From Isoetes taiwanensis (lineage: Eukaryota; Streptophyta; Lycopodiopsida; Isoetales; Isoetaceae), in contig JAJEKV010000001.1 in the NCBI GenBank assembly GCA_021234155.1, positions 186,001 to 250,000 on the forward strand: DNA of 64,000 nucleotides, given 5' to 3'. Position numbers and translations under genes: made by a program. The notes under the pieces are model-generated. The model made no database searches. It was not told the origin of the DNA and saw only the letters and a list, made by a program, of their open reading frames with translations. This document shows positions 31,500 to 41,537 of the stretch, piece after piece (position 1 is the stretch's first letter; every line of letters begins with the position of its first letter).

Positions 31500-33600
31500 G
31501 GCGTGGTAATGAAGCGAAGAACGCCTTTTGAGTAGGTCAACCTCGCAAAATATTGGGATATGTCCGAGAGCGTGGAGGTTGAGATGTGGAAGGTGTATCT
31601 TGTCTTTGTTGAGCTCGTGGTGGCATGAACGTTCGCCAACGCGCCCTTATGCAAATTTTGCATGAGATTCAAAAAATGCTTTGGCGAACTTTAGGCATGA
31701 CATTTGGCATGAGTTTCTCCAAGTCGCAAAAGTGAACCTTTTGTCTTCCTCATGAGGAATGGTGTCAACCGCAGCGCGGTTCGCGCCATTAGGAATAATG
31801 ATTAAGGGACGCGATGCCCCGGTCCGGGCGGAAACCAAACCAACCCAATTTGATGGCCGGACCGAGGATTAAGAGCCCTAAAAATTTCTTCCCCGCGGCT
31901 TGTTGATCCATCCGAGATTGATTGGCGTGAGCTGGTTGATAACGCGATTGCCGAGGCGCCAGGGTGGCTTCTTAAGAACAGACGCGCCTTGTTTGCCATT
32001 AGCAATCCGTGAGTTGGTAAGCCGTGAGGCTGACCGATGTGGTCCGATTGGTGCCGTGAAGCCGCACCAACTTGCGGAAGTTGAGGACACGCCGCGGGTG
32101 GTATGACCCCATTCTTGGACGCGATAACATCGAGCTTTAGAAGGATCAAAAGGAGGACGGGTTGGGTCCTCGCTGTTGCCCTCGCTGCTGATAGAGTTGA
32201 TTGGGTTGCGCCTCGCAGCGGGTTGCCGCCGATAGTGCGATTGTTGCCGCGCGTGTTGTTTGCACTTGATAAACCAAATTTGTTGCGAAAGGTGTTGGAT
32301 GAGTGCGAAAGTGCACTCTTCCGGGGCATGATTGCACATGTTGCATCTTTTACAATGAGGCGGGCCATTGGTCGAAGTTGCACTCATTTGCCAAGTGGCC
32401 TTGGTATTTGCGCATATGGCACCGATCCGATCACTACCGGATTGGCGCAGTTGAGGCCGGGATGCCAGCCTATGGAACCATGACGGGTGGAATGAAAGGG
32501 AGCTCTTGAAGAGCCACGCCACGGAGGAAACATTGATCGAAAGTGATTGACAAGGTCGATAGCCCCGCTCCAAAGTCTTCTGGACGCAGTATTCACCATG
32601 AGTCCGATAGCTGGAGGAAGTCCTTGGAGAAACCGCACCAAGATCCGCTCGTTGGGTACTCCTTGAGTTTGCCGAGCGCACGTGAAGGCGACCGCAAAAT
32701 CCCGCATCTGGGGCTCTTGTTGAAGGTTATTGAGTTGCTTGAGATGAAGTTGATCATCATCCGTGGTCCCATAGTGAGAAAGAAAAGCAGCCTCTCATTT
32801 CTGACCAATCTTGTTTCCAAAGGGCTTTTGTTGGACATGAGCCATTGATGAGGAGAGCCACGCAGAAGGTGGTGGAAAAAGATGTGGAATTTCAGTTGAG
32901 GTTGCGCATGACCATTCGTGACAGCCGAGCCTCAAATTCTTCCATGTGGGCCTCGAGCACTTTGGTCTAAAGATTTGCGTTTAGTGTTGCCAAAGGTGGG
33001 ATAAGTCGGTTTAAGGGTCCGGAAGGTAGAGGTGAAAGTGCTTGGCAGACAGAACAAAGTAGTGATTATAATGAGGTGGAGTTGAAGGTGGTATAGTGCC
33101 CCGGCGGACCCCTCGGCGAAGGGGTGATCAAGTTGAGGTAATCAAGGTGCCTCGAGCATTGGTTTTGAGGTCGGTAAGGTTGTAAACAGGAAGAGTGGTG
33201 GGAAATGTAGGGAAAGGAAATTCCCCGGTAGGCTTAAAAGAGACATGTGGATATCCCCGCCACCCGGGAGATGATGGTTGTGAAGGAAGAGGCGTATGGC
33301 CCGAAGAGTGATGAATGTAGGCATGGTCGGGGGTATGAAAGCAGTAAGGTTGAGAAGGTTGAGCTTGATAGGGCTCCCCGAGCAGTGATGAGGTGATCGA
33401 GGTCGGGAGCAATGTTTGCACGCTTTGGGGCGGGAACTCTGACGAGACAGACACGAGGGGTGGGTGGCGCCGATCGAGCCCGGTGACCGTAATGTGGCCG
33501 CCTCAATGTCGTGTAGCATCCCATACATGTCGCTGCAACAACCCCTTCGGCGATGATGTCGCCCCAAGCGAGATGCCGCTCGAGAAAGGAGTTCTTCCGG
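31500..33600 (-). pseudogene. Ty3 copy 2 gag
   Basis: The layout is as in copy 1. A His/Pro-rich N-terminus lies at 33128-33567, the gag core around 32593-32960, and zinc knuckle remnants at 32290-32440 (CKRCNMCNHAPEEC is intact; the first knuckle is degraded). A Gln/Arg-rich tail follows. It is broken by several frameshifts. Confidence 0.78.
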
Positions 33601-33660
33601 GCGAAGTTTCCTGACGCATTACGCGACAAAGAAATGAGGATCGAATCAGACCCGCGATGT

Positions 33661-34216
33661 TGTTTGGGGTCCGGTTCGAACTCCCCGAAGACACTCCTGG
33701 AGGACCCGTGGATCTAACAGAGAATTCGGGAAACTATGTCACGCTGGGATTTGCAAGAAGAGAACAAGAAGAAGAAAACAGAACAAAGAGAACAATGAGA
33801 GGAAAATGATAAGCTTCCTTGATATCAATGATGAACATACATGAGCTCTCGCAATCGAGAGAAGACTGAAAAGAGACAAGACTCAAAACTCATCTAGCCT
33901 TCATGTGCTAGCTCTACTCATATATATAGTACAATGGCCTTTGGCCCAATATAGACACTGACTGATCTCGGTGCCGACTCCCGGAAGGAGGCCCGATTTG
34001 CAGGAATGCCGGGCGGTGCCTCTTGAGGTGCTCAGGATCACATGGACGCTGGGGCGTGTGATGGCCCGCCACTTGTCCGAGCCTCCTTTTGGGCAGCTCG
34101 CTTGGTCTTCATGCGGGGCCTTTGATGACTGACCCGTGGTTGACTGTGGATCCTTGTTCTTGACCTGGTCCGTCGTATGCATGAATAGTCCTGTACCAGG
34201 AGGCACAGGACTAACA
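33661..34216 (-). repeat. 5' LTR of Ty3 copy 2
   Basis: It begins TGTTTGGGG at 33661 and ends CTAACA at 34216 on the plus strand. A minus-strand TATA box lies at 33919-33929. It is the partner of 25614-26168. Confidence 0.93.
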
Positions 34217-35385
34217 AATCCAATCATTTATACTTTAAGCACTCTTCAAGACAATTGGAACCAAATCGGGTTTGCCTGTGGATTCATGAGTGCTAGGGTC
34301 TTCGACGCAATGACTTGTAAATGGCATAAATTGCCGGCTTCTTTGTGATGAATTTTACAAGCCGACGACTTTCGAATGGGATCTTTGAACCACGCGTGTC
34401 GTGGAGAACCAATCCTTGAGCAATACGCTCAGGCAATGGCATTGGCAGCTAGTAGCGTGCAACCCGAAATTCGAGACTCCAATAATTCACCCGCTAGCTT
34501 GCAATTAGACGTTATCCATTACAACCTGAAATATTCTCTTCGGTCCAAAACTTTCTATCACGGCTTTGTTTTCTTTGAAAAATCCAATCCCCACGGTCAC
34601 TTGGTCGGTTTTTGGTTTCTACTTGTTTTCAAAATACTTCACCCCCTGGATACACGGTCATGAAGTTTATAAGATGGTCCTTGTTTACATTGCTCCAACC
34701 ATCAGTCACTAGTGAAGCTGGCCTGGCTTCAGTCACACGACACAACTTCATCTCTACACTCTCGACCATTTTTCCGTGTATTTCATCAACCATTTTATTG
34801 TTGGCATGCTTGTATGAAGGCCACCTAAAAGCCGGCCCTGCTTTGGCAACTTCTTGGAAGGCTTCTTTCATTGCTTTGCGCTCCAAAATATGTGGAGACC
34901 ACCCGGCATATAAAAATGCATGCCTCTACAACCTTCAATTGCGTCTTCTTCAGTTGCTCTGATGTTAAGCAATGGTCAACCCTTTGTTGCTTCGTCTGTC
35001 TCTCCACTATTTCAATTGTCTCTATCATTCTCTGCTCTCCCGTGCTTATACCTATTGACCCTAGTCCACCCTCTGATTAGTATGCTGTCCCAACTCCAAC
35101 AGGGGGGGTGGTATAGTTATCTTCGTCTTCTCCTGCCCGGCACTGCTGTTGAGTATCCGTAACTCGTCTTTTTCTCGTATTATTCTTCGTTTTGCGTATC
35201 ACATCTAGTCAAGACAATCTTTCAATGGCATCCTTTCGCAAGTCAGCAGATGCAGTACAAGTCGCGACACCGACGTCTCGTTCACGTAAGATGTGAGCTC
35301 GAATTCTTGTTGCAGAACCATTTACCGATGAGTATCCACAAAACACACATTCCCACTCATGTACGCCAAACTCTTTCACAAAATC
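34217..35385 (-). pseudogene. hAT transposase, N-terminal part (BED finger and DUF659)
   Basis: From high to low coordinates, a BED-type zinc finger comes first (35212-35385: FGVHEWECVFCGYSSVNGS, then RIRAHIL and a distal TC). A linker follows (KQQRVDHCLTSEQLKKTQLK, 34900-35010), then DUF659 (34629-34886: FQEVAKAGPAFRWPSYKHAN and SLVTDGWSNVNKDHLINFMT). An ESFGPKRIFQVVMDN segment near 34510-34550 carries the catalytic-type Asp-Asn. A stop after the BED block (35209) may be a splice junction. Ty3 copy 2 cuts the gene at 34217; the dimerisation domain continues at 25613. Confidence 0.82.
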
Positions 35386-35969
35386 TCATTCCGGGCCTCT
35401 TCTCCGACCGCAACTCGAACTCTTAACGACCATGTGGATGGGTGCAGGTCCCGCGGGCCACAAGCACGCACGCCAGCAGCCCTCGCACCTCTAGAGGTGG
35501 ATGCATGGTCACTGCCCACGCACCCAGCAGGTAGATGCGCGACCAAGAGCCATTGCTCGGACCTCACGACAATGTCTCGGTAATCCAATCCTTGATTACA
35601 CGAACTAAAGGAAGACGTATATATGCAAAGGAGCAAGCTCACAATGCATATGTTACGTCGACGTTCCGTACGAGAATTAAGGGGGGTTGGATGGGACCCT
35701 ATAGGATATTCTATGGAAGCAGATGCGAACCCAAGGCTGGAAACCACTGGGACGGAGTAAACTCACATTCCAATATCCAACGTCGCTCGGTTTCGATTTA
35801 AAAAACGACACCTCAAAGGCAAATTGTTTCCCAAGGAGTATTTTGACTCAACCTCGGCAATCAACGCTTGAGGTGAATTCTAGGGCTAATCACGTTTTTC
35901 TTAATAGTGCCACAAAACAAAGCCAAAACAGAGGCGCAAATATTTTTTTGCTTAGTAAATTGGGAAAAA

Positions 35970-36205
35970 AAAAATCGAAGATTTTTTGCGTCTGCCAAAA
36001 CTAAGAACTGCGTCTGTGAACACTAAGAACCGCGTCGACGCGAATTTAAATTTTCGCGACGCGAAAAACAACTAGAACGCCGTCTGCTGAAAAAAATCTT
36101 CGCGTCTGCACGCCAAAATTGCTTCACACGCGATTTCAAAGGTTCGCGTCTGCGAAAAGTTTCGCCGTCGCGGTTTAGTTGTTTTCGCTGTCACGCGAAA
36201 AATTT
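35970..36205. repeat. hAT right subterminal repeat region
   Basis: GCGTCTG, TTCGCGTCTG and CGCGAAAA words recur many times in both orientations, mirroring 17640-17900 at the left end. Confidence 0.7.
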
Positions 36206-36304
36206 CGATGCCGGAATTGTTTTTGCCGATTTTTTACGTTTTATACGGCAAATTTGTGTCGTATCATACAATTCATACGTATTTTGCATAAAACGTGCAG
36301 TATT

Positions 36305-36324
36305 GAACCTATCCCGGTTTGCTT
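36305..36324. repeat. hAT right terminal inverted repeat and target duplication
   Basis: GAACCTATCCCG (36305-36316) is followed by GTTTGCTT (36317-36324). One A present in the left repeat is missing here. Confidence 0.88.
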
Positions 36325-37028
36325 ACCAGTTATGCTAGTTGAGAAACAAATCTTCAAGAAGGTGAAGATTGGTTTCCTGCTTGTTGGTCATACACACGAT
36401 CAAATTGATCGATGTTCAAGAGGGTTCTCTAAACGCCTTGCTCGAAAAAAAAAAGCTCTCACCCTACCAAAGAATGATTGAGGTTATCCAAGATTCCTAC
36501 AATCCTCGGCCCGCACATCGAAAGTTATTAGAAGAAACTTATGATTTTAAGGAATGGTTTTTTCGGAGATCAACGGGTCATCATGCTATTGAGCCCTTGA
36601 GAAACATTACATTTCAAAGATCGATCAAAATTCCCACTTGTAGATGGCAAGGCCATCTTACAAGGAAAGAAATATGCCACATCCTTGCAGTGGCAGCCGT
36701 CAGTTGGTATTCAATTCATTCGCACCATCCCCAATACTAGTTCTATGCTCTCTGCAGAGCAAATGCCTCTAAAAAGCTTGAAAGAAATCACAAAGAGTAA
36801 AAAGGAGGGAAGAGCATTTGACTCAAACAAATCATTGGATTATATTGAGACAAGTATTCAGTCATGCTCTAACCACTTTGGGGAGGCAGATGCTTTATGG
36901 TGGCCTCCCGCTTTTTCTCGAACGGACATGTTGCAAGCTTCATTATAAGGTCGAAGACCAGTTACATTCAACTGGCCATCTAGGCAAACTCTCCCTGTGC
37001 AAGTTGAGAATCAAGAGGAACATGTAGA
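36325..37028 (+). pseudogene. DUF7869-like gene, middle part (between hAT and Ty3 copy 3)
   Basis: The frame resumes with LVEKQIFKKVKIGFLLVGHT and HDQID, the histidine/aspartate signature that follows the DNTTRENKN motif. It continues with MIEVIQDSYNPRPAHRKLLE, ETYDFKEWF, WQPSVGIQFIRTIPNTSSM and WWPPAFSRTDMLQ. After a further stop it reads RRPVTFNWPSRQTLPVQVEN up to the LTR at 37029. Directly joined to the 17523 end, the two halves read as one protein apart from one base, which confirms the hAT as an insertion. Confidence 0.7.
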
Positions 37029-37637
37029 TGTTTGGGGTCTGGGTTCGGGAACTCCTGCAAGACAGCCCTCTGTGAGGACCCTTGGATCAAACAGGAGAAT
37101 GCGGTAGCTGTGTCACGCGGGATTTGCAAAAGAAACAAAGGAAAAGGAGAGGAGAGAGAACAAAAGAAAACAATAAGATCAAAATGATGAGAACAAAACT
37201 CTTTGATATCAATGATGATACATGAGCTCTAGCAATTGAGAGGAAGCAGAAGTGAGATAAGACCAAAAACTCATCTCTAGCCCGTGAAGGCTAGCTCTAC
37301 TCATATATATAGTACAATGGCCTTTGGCCCAATATAGACACTCTGTCAGATCTCGGTGTCGACTCCTGGAAGGAGGCCTGATTCGCAGGAATGCTGGCGG
37401 TGCCTCTTGAGGTGCCTAAAATCACGCTGACGCTGACGCTGGCGGTGACGGCCCATCACTTGTCTGCTCTTGACCTCTTCGTGCCCGTGGCCTTCTGCGT
37501 GGGGATCGCGGCAGGCCTTCTCACTGGCCTTCTCAGGGCCTTTGACGACCGACTTGTGCTTGATCTGGTGGGTCCTTGGCCTTGACCTGGTCCGTCGTGT
37601 GCATGAATAGTCCCGTACGGGATCGCATGGACTAACA
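37029..37637 (-). repeat. 3' LTR of Ty3 copy 3
   Basis: TGTTTGGGG at the left and CTAACA at 37637. The polypurine tract GTTTGGTGGGGAGAG (minus strand, 37638-37652) adjoins it. Confidence 0.92.
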
Positions 37638-38016
37638 CTCTCCCCACCAAACGACACCGGGTTGAAGAAAAGGGGAACTATTTCATGGCGGAAACCCAAG
37701 TGATTCAAATTCATCCTCCGCAGTATGAGGGCCCGGGGCCATTATGATAGTTGCCAATGAGATCTTGGCGTGCACAGGAGAGCTTTCGGGAGTGTGGAGA
37801 CCGATGGTCGGATGGCGTCAATGAGAAATCCCCCGGAAATGTACCATGTCTTCAAGGGCGCGTGTGTGCTTCAGCAGGGTACAAACCGGCATTCCATGAG
37901 AAGGCAACCGAGTCCGGGCGCACCGATGCCGCATTCGGGTTGAAATAAAAGATAGGGCGCTGTCGATTTAGAGAGCTGATTAGAAGACACTTCAAAGCAG
38001 CACAGAAGCCTGCCTG

Positions 38017-40767
38017 TCAATGAACTGAGGGATCCGGGGAGGTGGCAGCATTTGTCAAAAAGATATCAAGACCGTGGACTGCATGACTTGGCGTCTGACA
38101 TCCACGCTCATTGGGGATGTAGATCCAATTTTCTGTGTGATCCAAGGTGGCACCATTCTCCCAATTGGAGCGTCTGACAAAACGTGGATCCCAGCGGAGA
38201 TCCGTCGAGATCTGAGGAGGAGTCCACCCAGCATGGCCTTCCAAAACCTTGGTCCAAAAGGGAAGACGTTTGTCTGATGTAAGAAACCTTGGGTGTGCAG
38301 GTACACCTAAGGAAGCATATGGAGAGTGAGCCATGCCCGTGGGCGTGGGCTGCTGAGGCTGCTCCCTGAATTCACGAACAAGGTCTTGATCAAGAGCACG
38401 GCACCACTGGTCCCAATAGCAGAGAGCTGAGTATAGACAGGAGGATTAACCCAACCCGTGGGTATGGTCTTGCTTTCCAGAAGGGCACGCAGTTGATTGT
38501 AGCCTTCTATAAGTGCTGCATATAAATTTGTGCAAACTGAAGATCCTCAGGATGCGCTAAATTCTTCTGCACCTATTCCAGTGTTTCTGCTTGCCACAGA
38601 GGTAAGTGATGAGCAAGCTCAGGCATGTACTCTGTTCCAAGAGTGTGACACCGATCATGATCCTGCAAATACGGGTTGGTGTCCAATAACAACCAGTGAG
38701 CATGGGAATTGCCTTGAAAAATTTGATGTGCCTCATCTCTGAATTTGTCTTGTGAATCAGCCAGATAAAAATCATGAAAAATATAGGCCATCGGCTGAAC
38801 AACTCGGAAGATGACCAAATCAGGATCCTCACAGTTGATTTGATCAAAGACTAAGAGGGCACAGAGTAAACCTTTGTCTTCGATAGAAAGGTCCGGCCAA
38901 ATCCTTAGAAAATCCGCACTACGTAGTTGGTGTGCATTAACCTGGCCGTCTGCCGCATACCACTTCAGAAGAAAAAGGTGGCGTCGGGCAACCACATAAT
39001 CCAGATAACTGGAAGGAGTAGAAAAATCCACAGGAATGCAGCTACCAATATCAATATAGCCCTCTTGTTTATTTTGGGCTTCTTCGGCTGATTGAACAGC
39101 TTGCTGGAGTTGATGTTCTAGGTCACGGATCTGATTATCCTTTTCGAGCAGGAGACGTGATTGATCACGGAACCGTCTGTGAGGAAGCGTGCCATGTGAA
39201 GAGGATTGCCCAGGAGTATGCAGTTGTAGCGTGGCAATCTCTGTGTCATCAATTAATTTTGCTTCGTTAGCTTCGTAGTCGAAGTCCGAAGAGATGTGAC
39301 CTGATTTTGCAGCGTGGTCAGTTGACCTTGGAGAGAGGGGAGCTGCTCGTTTCGCTCCTTGAGCTCGTGAAGTTGAGCATTGTAATGCGAGAGAGCTCGA
39401 TTAATGCGAGTGTGAAGATCTGCCAAGGAGTTTATCCTTGTCTTTGACCTGTTCGAGCAACTATTGAATTGTGGATTGTAACTGAGCCTGTTGATCAGCA
39501 AGTAGGCTTGTCTGATCTTGTGCATTCTTGAGATCTTCAAGGGCCTGTAAAAGAGCCTCGTGCTTCTGTTGAAGTTTTTCTTCCAGGGATTGAACTTGCG
39601 TGGCGGTAGCTTGGAGATCCCTGTGAACTGCTTTCGTGGCCTCCATGTAGGTTTGAACACCATTCATGAAGACTCACAACAGCTTGGACATCTTGCTGGT
39701 ATTGATACAGGGCTTGGCGAGAAGGTGGAGGTGCGGGGCCCTGTTGGTGATGGGTCTGTGACGTCTGAGAAACATGATGAGAAGTGGAGGGCGTGGCTTC
39801 CGTGGATGAAGAGGAAACAGGAATAGGTTTGTCTTGATTTTGAGCATGACCAGGAGAAAGAGGAGGGCGTGAAGTCTCAGCATGTTGGTTTTTTGGAAGG
39901 GAATGGAAGGTTTGGTGAGTGGATGCCTGAGAAGTAGAGGGGGACCCTGGTCGGGTGACAGGTATATAATGACAGATGATGGCCTGGAGGTGAGCACCCA
40001 CAGCAGTGTCAAAGCCAGAAGAAGGTGCGGCACGGATGCAATCAATTTCATGGAGAAGTCGGAGGAACAAAATTTGTGGCCAATCAATACGGCCATAATG
40101 ACAATGTTATAAAACGGTTTATTGATATGAGTATGCTTGATGGAATATCCATAGAATTTTCGCCACAGAAACTTTACAAAAGTATCGTGGGTCTTTGCAA
40201 TGTTTGTGAGTCGATGCATGTTGGCTTGATAAGGAGCTACGCCATACTGAGTGACATCCTGGTCCTGTAAGGCAGCCCAAGATAAAGAAGGTCTGGTAAG
40301 AGGAATTTGGAATACCTGAGAAAGCAGAACCGGAGTAAGCAAAATGGTGGTCTGATCGACCGTGGTGGCGTATCCTTCCGGGCTGTTGATCATATGTGCG
40401 AAAAAACCGCCGCCAGTTCTCGGATTTGGTGCGTGGAGGTCCCTGTTGGGAGAATTCATAAAGCCCATGGCGTTCCGCCACTGCACGACTTGGACCTGCT
40501 AGGGCATCGCGGAAGGTGGGTGTTGAGAAAGTTACCGACTCAAAAAGAGTCGGATCCCATGGAGCAGAGGCTTGAAGTTGAGGGAATTTTGGTGGAGCAG
40601 CCATGGCGAAGAGCGTCTGAAAGTAACTGGAAGAGCGGATGTGAGAAGCCGGAGGGCTGGAGAGCGTAAGACGGGAAAACGAAGATAGACGCCGAAAAGG
40701 TTTTAGGGCGGACAAGGTGTGGCGAAGGGGCGTGAGTAGAATGAACAACAACCATTGATGGTGCCAT
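38017..40767 (-). pseudogene. Third ORF of Ty3 copy 3, sense strand, downstream of integrase
   Basis: The probable ATG is at 40765-40767 (MAPSMVVVHSTH). Regions in order: an N-terminal globular part (40050-40600, with FFAHMINSPEGYATTVDQTT, VFQIPLTRPSLSW, YQANMHRLTNIAKTHDTFVK and FYNIVIMAVLIGHKF); a Ser/Thr/Pro/Gln linker (39730-39990); and a coiled coil (39250-39670, LQATATQVQSLEEKLQQKHE and ALLQALEDLKNAQDQ). A C-terminal part follows (38017-39031, ARRHLFLLKWYAADG, VVQPMAYIFHDFYLAD, FWTKVLEGHAGW, SNWENGATLDHTENWIY). About 900 codons in total, broken by a few shifts. Athila elements carry an env-like ORF in this position, but I see no signal peptide or fusion-type segment. The N-terminal part vaguely recalls plant-transposon-protein domains; function unknown. 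Confidence 0.6.
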
Positions 40768-41060
40768 GTGGCGATAGATGCGAAGAAGTCGATTGAGAGG
40801 CAAAAATTTGGCTAAGTCCCCAAGCAGTTAAGGGAGAAACGATGAACGGTGGAGATGAGACGTGAATGAACAAGCGGAGGTGACAGCTGGCGAAGGTACA
40901 AACATTAATGACCGACGGGCGTGAAAGGAAGGAATGTCATTTAATGTCAGCAACTTCGAAATGGGATATCATAAAAAGGAAGTGTCGGAAGGTACCATGG
41001 CTAGATATCTTTGGAGAAAAGATTCGATTTAGAAAAGAGCCTTGCATTGCAAACCACGTT

Positions 41061-41115
41061 GGCGATTGGCTGATTGGTCCATGTCGGCGGGGTGCCGGTC
41101 CGGTTGGCTATAAAA
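41061..41115 (+). promoter_or_regulatory. Putative antisense promoter of Ty3 copy 3
   Basis: Two ATTGG boxes (within GCGATTGGCTGATTGG, 41061-41078) stand about 30 bases before the TATA box CTATAAAA at 41108-41115. The ATG of the antisense ORF is at 41151. The corresponding boxes in copy 1 are at 301-354. Confidence 0.5.
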
Positions 41116-41150
41116 CGCAAGGTCGGTGAAGCCGACACCCCGCCACGATC

Positions 41151-41417
41151 ATGAGCATGGCAGCTCTGAACGAAAACTGCACTATGCCGACGAACTACCA
41201 GGAGTGGATTACCTGTAAGATGCATGATCTTGACCTCTGGAAATGCTGTAACCGTGGTATTCCTATGGACGGGTGGTGCAGTGGGATGGCTGAGCATCCC
41301 GACCCGCTGACGAATGCCATGGAGGTGGTGTTGCATCTGCGCTGGGATCCTGAGCAAAACCTCTACCACATCCTCTGCATAACCTTTGCTCCAAACCCGG
41401 AGTGGGGGTGGTTTTAA
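41151..41417 (+). CDS. Antisense ORF of the Ty3 family, 88 codons
   Basis: This complete ORF runs against the element (MSMAALNENCT to WGWF). It is Trp- and Cys-rich, with WITCKMHDLDLWKCCNRG and MEVVLHLRWDPEQNLYHIL. It lies between integrase and the third ORF. Copy 1 keeps the same sequence with a frameshift and the same upstream boxes. The opposite strand is also open here (41001-41471), so a chance ORF is possible, but the promoter-like boxes favour the plus strand. No family was recognised. Confidence 0.45.
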   Translation: MSMAALNENCTMPTNYQEWITCKMHDLDLWKCCNRGIPMDGWCSGMAEHPDPLTNAMEVVLHLRWDPEQNLYHILCITFAPNPEWGWF

Positions 41418-41537
41418 CTTAGGATTTTGTAAATAGGGCTCTGCCCATTTTGTAAATAGGGCTCTGCTCATAGCGGATGTATATGGGCAATGCCCACTTT
41501 TGTTTTTCGCCTCTACTATAAATATAAATATGCCGCT

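Larger units (their letters stand above)
25614..34216 (-). mobile_element. Ty3/gypsy retrotransposon, copy 2, 8603 bp, inserted in the hAT transposase
   Basis: Both LTRs, a polypurine tract and the AATCC duplication are present, so the ends are certain. Internally, gag, protease, RT, RNase H and the first half of integrase are present in order on the minus strand. A deletion then fuses integrase (after YYPQG) to the middle of the third ORF. The integrase C-terminus, the antisense ORF and the N-terminus of the third ORF are missing compared with copy 3 (about 11.1 kb without its CACTA passenger). Confidence 0.95.
17532..36316 (-). mobile_element. hAT-superfamily DNA transposon carrying kinase and RING-like cargo genes
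   Basis: The left end CAGGGATAGGTTC (17532) and right end GAACCTATCCCG (36316) are inverted repeats differing by one base. They are flanked by the perfect 8-bp duplication GTTTGCTT (17524-17531 and 36317-36324). CAGGG ends with 8-bp duplications are diagnostic of hAT. The insertion splits a DUF7869-like reading frame that resumes on the other side. Inside are GC-rich subterminal repeats at both ends, two plus-strand cargo genes, a hairpin array and a minus-strand transposase, itself interrupted by a Ty3 element (25614-34216). Without the Ty3 and its duplication the element is about 10.2 kb, long for a hAT. Strand is given as that of the transposase. Confidence 0.85.

Noticed and set aside
33600..33660. 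Primer-binding site next to the 5' LTR of copy 2
   Set aside because: No TGG-starting tRNA complement directly follows the LTR here or in copies 1 and 3.
35376..35747. 123-codon minus-strand frame upstream of the BED finger
   Set aside because: No motif; it overlaps GC-rich leader DNA and is not in frame with the BED block.
41001..41471. 156-codon minus-strand frame opposite the antisense ORF
   Set aside because: Composition is less protein-like, it has no promoter boxes and it is not kept in copy 1 as one frame; treated as the shadow of the plus-strand ORF, though not excluded.
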